Source of the DNA: Hymenobacter yonginensis
GTDB lineage: Bacteria; Bacteroidota; Bacteroidia; Cytophagales; Hymenobacteraceae
Reading direction: 5' to 3'
DNA: 64,000 bases
NCBI RefSeq assembly: GCF_027625995.1
Contig: NZ_CP115396.1
Location: 1,364,001 to 1,428,000 of the forward strand
The stretch's first letter is position 1; every line of letters begins with the position of its first letter. This document shows, in pieces, positions 55,923 to 63,256 of the stretch. Both the position numbers and the translations under genes were made by a program. The notes below the pieces were generated by a model. That model ran no database searches. It had not been told where the DNA came from and saw only the letters and a list, made by a program, of their open reading frames with translations.

Positions 55923-57179
55923 CTACCGCAGCGCGTCCAGCGCTGCCCGCAAACGGGGCAGGGCCGCCTCAATCGACTCCAGCGACGCGCCGCCCACCGA
56001 CATGCGGAACCACGGCGCCGTGCCGGCCGTGCCGAAGGCGCTGAACGGCACCAGCGCCAGCCCGGCGTCGCTGATCAGGTAGGAAGTCAGCTCTTTGGTG
56101 GTGCTGAGCAGCTGGCCGGCCGGGGTGGTTTTGCCCAGCACATCAAGGCGGGCCGTGAGGTAGATGGCGCCCATCGGCACGATGGAATCGACGGGGTAGC
56201 CGGCCGCTTTCAGCTCCTGCAGGCCCGTGTGCAGCGTGTCCAGGCTGCGCTGAATCTTCTCCTTGAACTCACCGACGAAGCCATCAACGGCCGGGGCGTT
56301 GGGCAGAAACTTGGCGGTGGCCACCTGCTCGGCCTTGGGCGCCCAGGCCCCCACGTGGCCCAGAATGGCCTTCATCTTGTCAATCACCACGGCCGGCCCG
56401 AAGGCATAGCCCACCCGCACGCCGGTGGCGGCCAGGCACTTCGAGATGCCGTCGATGTACACCACATAGTCGCGCAGCTCGGGGCGCAGGTTCACCGGGT
56501 CGAAGTGCTCGGTCTGGCCGAAGGTGAGCATCCAGTAAATCTGGTCATAGAGCAGGTAGAGCGGCTTTTCGCCAGGCTGGCGGCGCTGGTTTTCGGCCAG
56601 CACCAAATCGCAGATGGCCAGCAGATTGTCGCGGGTGAAGACCGTGCCGGTGGGGTTGAGCGGCGAGCAGAGCGCCAGCAACGTAGCGCCAGCCAAGTGC
56701 GGGGCCAACTCCTCGGCCGTGGGCATGAAGTTGTTTTCGGGCCGGGTTTCCACCATCACCGGCTCGGCACCCGAGAGGTGGCAGTAGTGGTTGTTGTTCC
56801 AGCTCGGCACCGGAAACACCACCCGGTCGCCGGGGTCTATGAGGGCCAGGTAGGTGGCATAGATGAGCGGCCGCGAGCCGCCGGCCACCAGCACGTCGTT
56901 GGGGGAGTAGTCGAGGCCCAGGCGCTCCTTGGTGAAGGCCGTGGCGGCTTCGCGCAGGGCGGCCATGCCGTTGGCGGGCGGGTAGTTGGTGTGCCCGGCC
57001 TGGTAGGCGTTGGTGATTTCGGTTTCGAGGGCGGCCGGAATCGGGAAAATGGCGGGGTCGAAGTCGCCGATGGTCAGGTTGCAGATCTGCTCTCCCCGGC
57101 GGATCATGTCGTTTACTTCGTTGCCGATTTTGATGATTTCGGAGCCGATGAGGCTGCCGGCCATTCGCGAAACTTGCAT
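55923..57179 (-). CDS. PLP-dependent aminotransferase, class I/II
   Basis: 418 residues. The PLP lysine lies in YVVYIDGISKCLAATGVRVG, with the conserved Arg pair downstream in SVGGASLESIEAALPRLRA and upstream GDFDPAIFPIPAAL. It belongs to the aspartate-aminotransferase/aromatic class with a class I fold; the exact acceptor is not readable. The ATG at 57179 is supported by a TACATTTG -7 box at 57203-57210 (minus), 23 bases upstream. A second in-frame Met (MAGSLIGS) lies five residues later. Divergent from tsaE. Confidence 0.9.
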   Translation of the reverse strand: MQVSRMAGSLIGSEIIKIGNEVNDMIRRGEQICNLTIGDFDPAIFPIPAALETEITNAYQAGHTNYPPANGMAALREAATAFTKERLGLDYSPNDVLVAGGSRPLIYATYLALIDPGDRVVFPVPSWNNNHYCHLSGAEPVMVETRPENNFMPTAEELAPHLAGATLLALCSPLNPTGTVFTRDNLLAICDLVLAENQRRQPGEKPLYLLYDQIYWMLTFGQTEHFDPVNLRPELRDYVVYIDGISKCLAATGVRVGYAFGPAVVIDKMKAILGHVGAWAPKAEQVATAKFLPNAPAVDGFVGEFKEKIQRSLDTLHTGLQELKAAGYPVDSIVPMGAIYLTARLDVLGKTTPAGQLLSTTKELTSYLISDAGLALVPFSAFGTAGTAPWFRMSVGGASLESIEAALPRLRAALDALR

Positions 57180-57202
57180 GAGAAAGACAGTTTGTGGTCG
57201 GC

Positions 57203-57210
57203 CAAATGTA
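57203..57210 (-). promoter_or_regulatory. -7 box TACATTTG of the aminotransferase gene
   Basis: An exact TAnnTTTG match on the minus strand 23 bases before the ATG at 57179; the tsaE start is on the other side of the same divergent region. Confidence 0.6.
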
Positions 57211-57319
57211 GGAAGAACAGAAAGGCGGAAAAATTCCGGCCCCCGACAATAGCGCCGCAAGCATGCCGGGCAGGTCCGGGCCACCTGCTACCTTGCGGCC
57301 CCAATCTGCACTAATTCCT

Positions 57320-57742
57320 ATGCTGACACTCGCAATTCCGGGCCTGGAGGCCCTGCCCGCCGTGGCCGACCAGGTGCGGGACGCTTTACAGGGCCACAAC
57401 ATCGTGTGCTTCGAGGGCGAGATGGGGGCCGGCAAGACCACGTTCATCAAGGCCCTGTGCGTTAGCCTGGGCGTGCCCGAGGACGAGGTCAGCAGCCCCA
57501 CGTTCTCGCTGGTGAACGAGTACCGCGACGCCCGCAACCAGCCCATCTACCACTTCGACTTCTACCGTCTCAACAATCCCGGCGAAGCCGAGGACATTGG
57601 CGCGTTGGAGTACTTCGATTCCGGCTATCTTTGCCTGATCGAGTGGCCCAGCCGCATTGAGGCGCTGCTGCCCCCCGAACGACTACTCCTCACGCTCACC
57701 GTCACCGGACCTTCATCAAGGGAATTAAAAATTGAGAATTAA
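57320..57742 (+). CDS. tsaE: tRNA threonylcarbamoyladenosine ATPase TsaE
   Basis: 140 residues, the usual length. The P-loop is CFEGEMGAGKTTFIKALCVS, followed by VSSPTFSLVNEY and HFDFYRLNNPGEAEDIGALE, with the conserved D.E..W region in LCLIEWPSRIEALL. It supports TsaBD in making the t6A modification of tRNA. The last codons AAA ATT GAG AAT TAA belong to an AATTAAAAATT repeat that follows, so the natural C-terminus is repeat-encoded. Alanine dehydrogenase follows 98 bases later, a common Bacteroidota order. Confidence 0.93.
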   Translation: MLTLAIPGLEALPAVADQVRDALQGHNIVCFEGEMGAGKTTFIKALCVSLGVPEDEVSSPTFSLVNEYRDARNQPIYHFDFYRLNNPGEAEDIGALEYFDSGYLCLIEWPSRIEALLPPERLLLTLTVTGPSSRELKIEN

Positions 57743-57836
57743 AAATTAAAAATTGCCTGAAACCCTTTCCTCTGAATGAGTTGTGTAAGTGCAATGGTCT
57801 CAATTTTTAATTTTTAATTCTCAATTTTTAATTGAA
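57722..57836. repeat. AT-rich inverted arrays of AATTTTTA units
   Basis: Left: AATTAAAAATTGAGAATTAA and AAATTAAAAATTG. Right: CTCAATTTTTAATTTTTAAT and TCTCAATTTTTAATTG. The two arms are nearly perfect complements across a spacer of about 45 bases. The composition is far below that of the surrounding GC-rich genes. It lies between tsaE and ald. Confidence 0.9.
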
Positions 57837-57840
57837 AAAA

Positions 57841-59067
57841 ATGCCCGACGCAGTACCCCCCGGATTCGAGTCGCTGGCTACGGGCCGCGCCTACTTCACG
57901 CAGGAATCCATGCTGGCGGTGGAAACCCGGAAGCGCAAGCTGTTTATCGGGTTGCCGCGCGAAACGTCGCTGCAGGAAAACCGCATCTGCCTCACGCCCG
58001 AAGCCGTGAAGCATCTGGTGGAGGAAGGCCACGAAATCATCATCGAAAGCGGGGCCGGGGAGCCCAGCAAGTACTCCGACCACAACTACTCTGAGGCCGG
58101 CGCCACCATTGCCTACTCGCAGAAGGAAGTCTACGAGGCCGACCTCATCCTGAAAGTGGCCCCGCCCACCCACGACGAAATCGAGTTCCTGCACGCCAAC
58201 CAGACCCTGATTTCGGCCCTGCAGTTCGGCACGCTCACCTCCGAGTACGTCATGGCCCTCACCCGCAAGAAGGTGAATGCCATTAGCTTCGAGCTGATCA
58301 AGGACCCGAGCGGGGCGCGGCCGGTGGTGCGCGCCATGAGCGAAATTGCGGGCTCCACGGTCATGCTGATTGCGGCCGAGTATCTGGCGCGCTCCAACGA
58401 AGGCAAGGGCATCATTCTGGGCGGTATCACGGGCGTGCCGCCGTCGCAGGTCGTGATTCTGGGGGCTGGCACCGTGGCCGAGTACGCCGCCCGCGCCGCC
58501 ACCGGCCTGGGCGCCGAGGTGAAGGTATTCGACAACCACCTCTACAAGCTGCGCCGCCTCAAGCAGAACCTGGGTACCCAGCTCTACACCAGCACCCTCG
58601 ACACCTTCGCCCTCAGCCAGCAGCTGCGCCGCGCCGACGTGGTCATAGGGGCCCTCAACGCCGAGGAAGGCCGCGTGCCGTTCATGGTGCCCGAAAGCAT
58701 GATCAGCAGCATGGCCCCCGGCTCGGTTATCATTGATGTGAGCATCGACCAGGGCGGCTGCTTTGAAACCAGCGAGATGACCAGCCACAGCAAGCCCGTC
58801 TTCCGCAAGTACGACGTGATTCACTATTGCGTGCCCAACATTGCCAGCCGCGTGCCACGCACCGCAACCAACGCCCTGAGCAACATCTTCACGCCCATTC
58901 TGCAGGAAATCAGCCAGCACGGCGGCATCAACGAGGTGCTGTTCACGAATGAGCACTTCCGCAGCGGCGTGTATATCTACAAAGGCTCGCTCACCAACGC
59001 CACCATCGCCAAGCGCTTCAACATGCGCTACAAAGAGCTGGGGCTGATGATTGCCGTGCGCAATTAG
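57841..59067 (+). CDS. ald: Alanine dehydrogenase
   Basis: 408 residues, about 35 longer than the family norm because of an N-terminal extension of about 35 residues. The catalytic part starts at RKLFIGLPRETSLQENRICL and contains VVILGAGTVAEYAARAATGL (NAD site) and YDVIHYCVPNIASRVPRTAT. It interconverts alanine and pyruvate plus ammonia. The ATG at 57841 follows A7; an earlier TTG is not needed. A single promoter for tsaE-ald is possible. It ends next to a GGATTTTGC repeat. Confidence 0.95.
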   Translation: MPDAVPPGFESLATGRAYFTQESMLAVETRKRKLFIGLPRETSLQENRICLTPEAVKHLVEEGHEIIIESGAGEPSKYSDHNYSEAGATIAYSQKEVYEADLILKVAPPTHDEIEFLHANQTLISALQFGTLTSEYVMALTRKKVNAISFELIKDPSGARPVVRAMSEIAGSTVMLIAAEYLARSNEGKGIILGGITGVPPSQVVILGAGTVAEYAARAATGLGAEVKVFDNHLYKLRRLKQNLGTQLYTSTLDTFALSQQLRRADVVIGALNAEEGRVPFMVPESMISSMAPGSVIIDVSIDQGGCFETSEMTSHSKPVFRKYDVIHYCVPNIASRVPRTATNALSNIFTPILQEISQHGGINEVLFTNEHFRSGVYIYKGSLTNATIAKRFNMRYKELGLMIAVRN

Positions 59068-59115
59068 AAACGCGGATTTTGCAGATTAGCACGGATTAGT
59101 CGGATTTTGTGGACG
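59068..59115. repeat. One-sided CGGATTTTG repeat
   Basis: GCGGATTTTGCAGATTAGCA and GGATTAGTCGGATTTTGTGG repeat the unit found as an inverted pair at 26850-27041. No mate is present here. Confidence 0.65.
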
Positions 59116-59352
59116 ATTCCGGATGAGCAGGGCCGGCGCGGAAGCGCTGGCCCTGCTTGTTATAAGTAGCCGGACATTGTTCAAACGCCTGATTGACGAT
59201 CATTCAGAGATTGTCTGGATACTTAGCCCTTATATCTTGCTACTTAAGGGCATTTGGTGTGAATATTGTGCGTGGCTGGCCGCCGCGGCTTTGGCGCTTG
59301 TGCGCGGGCAGGGGCCGCTTCTTTACTTACTTCTACTTTACTTATTCTATCA

Positions 59353-59856
59353 ATGACCAGACATTACGTATTGGCCGTGGCCGGGCTGTGGCTGACCTGT
59401 AGCGCTCCTGGCTTCGCGCAAACCCTGGCTGCTACCACGCCGGCCGCATCGGCGGCAGCCGCCGCCGTGGCCCATTCCGGATTGAGCACTGCTCGCTACG
59501 ACCGCTCGGATACCTTGCGGGCGGTACAGCACCTGTTTGTGCAGCGTTCCAGGGCCACCCGTGGCTGGCTGCAGACGGGGGCCGGCCTGATGACTACAGC
59601 CGCCGTGGAAAAAACAGCACTGGCGCTGTCAAGCGCCAAGAAAACCGACAAGAAATTTTACCAGACACAGCAACAGGAGGCCAACGGCGACCTGCTGCTG
59701 GGCGGGCTGATGGCCGGCTACGGCCTCTTCCGGCTCAGCCGGTTCGGGCCGCAGCAGTACCAGCGCGTAACCGAAGCCTACGCGCAGGGCGCGCCGCTAC
59801 CGTCTTATCTGGCGCGCCGGCTGCAAACGAAGTATTTCCGGCTACTGCCTTTGTAA
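59353..59856 (+). CDS. Exported protein of unknown function
   Basis: 167 residues with a signal peptide (MTRHYVLAVAGLWLTCSAPG and FAQ cleavage). An Ala-rich stretch leads to a region with GLSTARYDRSDTLRAVQHLF, then two weakly hydrophobic stretches (GWLQTGAGLMTTAAVEKTAL and DLLLGGLMAGYGLFRLSRF) and a basic tail. Only the tail and the DT.RAVQ.LF element look conserved. Probably periplasmic or surface-associated; function unknown. An alternative reading that starts upstream at 59266 lacks a signal peptide and overlaps nothing, so the ATG at 59353 is preferred. Confidence 0.7.
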   Translation: MTRHYVLAVAGLWLTCSAPGFAQTLAATTPAASAAAAAVAHSGLSTARYDRSDTLRAVQHLFVQRSRATRGWLQTGAGLMTTAAVEKTALALSSAKKTDKKFYQTQQQEANGDLLLGGLMAGYGLFRLSRFGPQQYQRVTEAYAQGAPLPSYLARRLQTKYFRLLPL

Positions 59857-59900
59857 AAACGCGCAAGCTATTCGGACTGTTGGCAAGTTTGCCTTAACCG

Positions 59901-60815
59901 CTACTCCGCGGCCAGTAGTAGCACCTTCCAGGCATCTGGCATATTGCCTTCTTCAAGCAGCTTCTGGCCCAACAGGATCAGTTGGCGGCGCTGCTCGGAC
60001 TGGTCGGTGGCGTGTTTGCTGAGGGTGTAGCTTACCAGCGGGTCCTGCCGGAATGCCTGTACCTGCTCGGGCGTGGGCATGGCTTCGGCTTCGATGTTGG
60101 CGAGGCGGCCCAGGTTGTTGCCGGTCAGGATGGTGGACTCGCGCAGGTAGGCCGGGAGCTGGTCGAAGCCGATGCCGAGGCGGCGGTTGGGCTTGGGCAC
60201 CTCGAACAGCGTTTCGGCCGAGCGGCTGTACCAGTCGCCGCCGAGGCGGGCCACGGCGTCGAGCTTGCGCGGGTCGATGCCGATGCCGGAGGGCAGGATG
60301 ATGTCTTCGCGGAAGTGGGCCAGCACCACGCGGCACAGCACCAGGTTGCCGGCGCCGTTGTTCTGTCCCAGCTCAATTACCTGCTCCACCACGCACTCGA
60401 AGGCGGCCGGGGCTTCCAGCACGCGCGGCGGCCGCACCAGCTGGCTGGGCGCCTGCGTAAAGCCGGCTTTCACGAACTCATTCACGCCCTTGGCATACTC
60501 GGTGCTGGCCAGCGACATTTGTTCCACCATGGCGTAGTCGCAGATGTGAACCACGCACTCGGCCACTTCGCGCACGTTTTGCAGGGTGTGCTTCTGCGAG
60601 TTGTCGCGCACACGGTTGGCGGGCGAGAAGGCCAGGATAGGCGGATTGGAGCCAAAGCAGTTGAAGAAGCTGTAGGGGCTCAGGTTCACGCTGCCGTCGG
60701 CGGCCACGGTGCTCACAAAGGCCACCGGGCGCGGGGCCACGGCCCCCACCATAAACGGGTGCCAGTCGGAGGGGCTCAGCTCGGAAGGAACGATGGTGCG
60801 GAAGGCAGCAGGCAT
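59901..60815 (-). CDS. Flavin reductase-like FMN-binding protein (DIM6/NTAB family)
   Basis: 304 residues. The FMN-binding split-barrel core begins at WHPFMVGAVAPRPVAFVSTV and has SVNLSPYSFFNCFGSNPPIL, typical of the DIM6/NTAB class, with CRVVLAHFREDIILP later. These proteins bind FMN and act in reduction or oxygenase support; the partner is unknown. A C-terminal helical extension of about 90 residues (SYTLSKHATDQSEQRRQLIL) is unusual for the class. MPAAFRTIVPSELSPSDWHP starts at the ATG 60815; longer reading starts in unrelated sequence. Confidence 0.85.
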   Translation of the reverse strand: MPAAFRTIVPSELSPSDWHPFMVGAVAPRPVAFVSTVAADGSVNLSPYSFFNCFGSNPPILAFSPANRVRDNSQKHTLQNVREVAECVVHICDYAMVEQMSLASTEYAKGVNEFVKAGFTQAPSQLVRPPRVLEAPAAFECVVEQVIELGQNNGAGNLVLCRVVLAHFREDIILPSGIGIDPRKLDAVARLGGDWYSRSAETLFEVPKPNRRLGIGFDQLPAYLRESTILTGNNLGRLANIEAEAMPTPEQVQAFRQDPLVSYTLSKHATDQSEQRRQLILLGQKLLEEGNMPDAWKVLLLAAE

Positions 60816-60922
60816 AGGGCAGGAGGGAAGGCGGCACCACGGCCGCCGGGTGGGAAGAAGAACAGGACGCGTTGAGGCCGCAAATATGCCACAAAGCCCC
60901 CGGACTGCCGGCGTCGCCCGCC

Positions 60923-61010
60923 GTAGCGCGAACTTGGTAGTTCGCACCCTCGCACCGTTGCAACAAATCCAGCGGCGCGGATACGCGCACTACCAAGTTC
61001 GCGCTTCTAC
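60923..61010. repeat. Family B palindrome B3
   Basis: GTAGCGCGAACTTGGTAGTT pairs with ACTACCAAGTTCGCGCTTCT (two mismatches near the ends). Inner GCACCGTTG/CAGCGGCGC parts are degenerate. It lies between two minus-strand genes (flavin reductase and histidine kinase). Confidence 0.85.
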
Positions 61011-61033
61011 AGCCTGCTACTGCCGGAACCGTG

Positions 61034-63130
61034 CTATGCCGGGGTGGCCCAGGTGGTGGGCAGGGATTTGTCTGCCAGCGGCAGCTGCATGATAAACTCG
61101 GTGTACTCGCCCTCCACGCTTTCCACGCGCAGCGTGCCGCCGTGGCCCCGCGTCACGATTTCGTAGCTGACCGCCAGGCCGAGGCCCGTGCCTTCGCCGC
61201 TGGGCTTAGTGGTGAAAAAGCGCTGAAACACGTTGGCCCTGGCGGCCGCCGAAATGCCCAGGCCATTGTCGCGCACCCGCACTTCCACGTAGTCGCCAAC
61301 AAGCTCCGTGACGAGCGTCACCTGGGGTACGTAGTCGTCGTCGAGGCTTTGGCGCTGGCGCTGTTGCACGGCGTAGAAGGCGTTGGTGAACAAACTTACC
61401 AGCACCCGGCCCACATCCTGGCGCACGAGCGGCACCATCGGCAGATCGGGCCACAGGCGCGGCAGCAGCGCCGCGTTGAAGTGTCGGTTTTTCAGGCGCT
61501 GGTCGTGATATACGAGGCGCATATACTCGTTGGCCAGCACGTTGAGGTCGGTGGGCTGGCGCAGGGCGGGGCGGCTGCTGGAGTAGTCCAGCATACCCGC
61601 CACAATGTCATCGGCGCGCTGGCCCTGCTTCACGATGCGCGACTGGTAGCGGCTCAGGTTTTCAAACATGCCCTCAATGTCCTGCTGCTCGTCGAGGGCC
61701 AGCGGGAGCTTGGCCAGCTCCTCCCGGATTTCCTGGCAGAGGGCCGCGCTGATGGCCGCCAGGTTTTTCACGTTGCTGATCGGGTTCTGAATCTCCTGCG
61801 CCACCCCCGTCATCAGCTCGCCCAGCGTGGCCATCTTCTCGCGTAGCACCAGCTGGCTCTGGGCCGCCCGCAGCTCCTGCAGCATGTGGGCCAGCCGGTC
61901 GCGCTGCTGGGTAAGCTGGCTTTTCTGCTCCGTTATCTGCTCGTTGAGCTGCTGCAGCACTTGGTTGGCGCGGCGCTGCCGCCACACAAAAGCGCCGAGC
62001 AGCAAGGCCGTGAGGGCCATGATGCCCAGCCCGGCCCACAGCAGATACAGGCGGAGCGAGGCATTGAAGCGGGTGGTTTCCTCTTCCAGCTGGCGCAGGC
62101 GCTGCTGCTCGGCGAAGCCGATGGCATCGAGCTGCTTGATACGCTGCGGGTCGTGCAGGCTGTCCTGGGCCGTGAGCATGATGTGCAGGTACTTGAGCGT
62201 GCTGTCGGGACGGCCGCGGGCCTCGAAGGCGTTGGCCAGCAGGGCGCTGTTGCGCAGAATGCCCAGCGTGAAAGGCAGCGTCTGGCCCACTGCAAGGGCC
62301 CGCCGGGCGTAGAATATGCTGGAATCGGGCAGCTGGCGGGAGCGGTAGAGCTCGGCCAAGTACTGATAGGCCCGGCTGCGGCTGCGCTGGTCGTTTTCGG
62401 GCACGGCGGCGGCGGCGCTGCGGTGGTAGTACACAATGGCCTGGGCCGTTTGGCCCCGCGAGGCATGCAGCAGGCCGATTTCGCGCAGTACGTAAGGCAG
62501 CGGATTACCCCAGCAGCTCCAGCCGCGTGGGTGCGGGGCAATGGTGAGGGCATGCGCCCGGTCGAGGAAGTAGGCCGTGGAATCTAGTTGGTGCAGGCCC
62601 TCGTAGCTGGCGCCCAGGTTGGTGAGCACGCTGATCAGCTGCGAGTCGTCGGTGCTGCCGCTCTGCTCATACAGCTGCAGGGCCCGGAAGAAATAGCGCA
62701 GCGCCGGCCTAAAATCGTCGAGGGCGAAGTAGAGCAGGCCAGTCTGGTTGAGGGTGCGGGCCGTGCCGGCCAGGTCGTGGCTGTCTTCGTTGAGCTGCAG
62801 CGCCTGCAGGTTGATGCGCAGGGCGGCGGGCAGGTTGCCCCGCTCACCCATCAGAATGCCCAGCCTCGACAGGCAGCGCCCCTCGCCCCGGCGGAACCCG
62901 ATACGGCGGGCCAGCCGCAGCCCACGCTGGGCGTAGTAGCGCACGGAGTCGAAGCGGGAGTAGCGGTAGGTGGCGCTCAGGTCGGCCAGCAGCAGCACGC
63001 AGGCCGTGTCGGAAGTGGCCCGGGCCAGGGCGCGCTTCAGTGGCGCAGATTCGGGGCTCTGGGCCCGGGCCAATGGGCCGGACAGCAGCAGCAAAACACC
63101 CAACAACGGCACCCAACGACAGATGATCAT
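61034..63130 (-). CDS. TPR sensor histidine kinase lacking the phospho-acceptor His
   Basis: 698 residues. A signal peptide (WVPLLGVLLLLSGPLARAQ) is followed by about six TPR units (residues 40-320), one membrane helix (LRLYLLWAGLGIMALTALLL), a coiled coil (QVLQQLNEQITEQKSQLTQQ) and the kinase core. The H-box reads MATLGELMTGVAQEIQNPIS: where this family has GIAHEIQNP, residue 445 is Gln (CAG at 61796-61798). The ATP-binding half looks complete: N-box TNAFYAVQQ, G1 VRDNGLGISAA, F-box FFTTKPSGEG and G2 GTGLGLAVSYEI. It may be a pseudokinase or may phosphorylate elsewhere. No response regulator is encoded next to it. Confidence 0.88.
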   Translation of the reverse strand: MIICRWVPLLGVLLLLSGPLARAQSPESAPLKRALARATSDTACVLLLADLSATYRYSRFDSVRYYAQRGLRLARRIGFRRGEGRCLSRLGILMGERGNLPAALRINLQALQLNEDSHDLAGTARTLNQTGLLYFALDDFRPALRYFFRALQLYEQSGSTDDSQLISVLTNLGASYEGLHQLDSTAYFLDRAHALTIAPHPRGWSCWGNPLPYVLREIGLLHASRGQTAQAIVYYHRSAAAAVPENDQRSRSRAYQYLAELYRSRQLPDSSIFYARRALAVGQTLPFTLGILRNSALLANAFEARGRPDSTLKYLHIMLTAQDSLHDPQRIKQLDAIGFAEQQRLRQLEEETTRFNASLRLYLLWAGLGIMALTALLLGAFVWRQRRANQVLQQLNEQITEQKSQLTQQRDRLAHMLQELRAAQSQLVLREKMATLGELMTGVAQEIQNPISNVKNLAAISAALCQEIREELAKLPLALDEQQDIEGMFENLSRYQSRIVKQGQRADDIVAGMLDYSSSRPALRQPTDLNVLANEYMRLVYHDQRLKNRHFNAALLPRLWPDLPMVPLVRQDVGRVLVSLFTNAFYAVQQRQRQSLDDDYVPQVTLVTELVGDYVEVRVRDNGLGISAAARANVFQRFFTTKPSGEGTGLGLAVSYEIVTRGHGGTLRVESVEGEYTEFIMQLPLADKSLPTTWATPA

Positions 63131-63256
63131 GCGTGAAGGTAACCACGCCTGTAACGCGTGGCAAGCCACGTGGGCGAACCACCCGACGAATTCCGCCCGC
63201 AGTCCGACGAGCCTGCTATCTTACCAGCCCGGCAATTTCCCTTTATCCCTATCCCG

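Noticed and set aside
59123-59356. Possible 77-residue hydrophobic protein before the exported protein gene
   Set aside because: No promoter or ribosome-binding feature, the start is in repeat-like DNA, and the sequence shows no conserved pattern; most likely chance.
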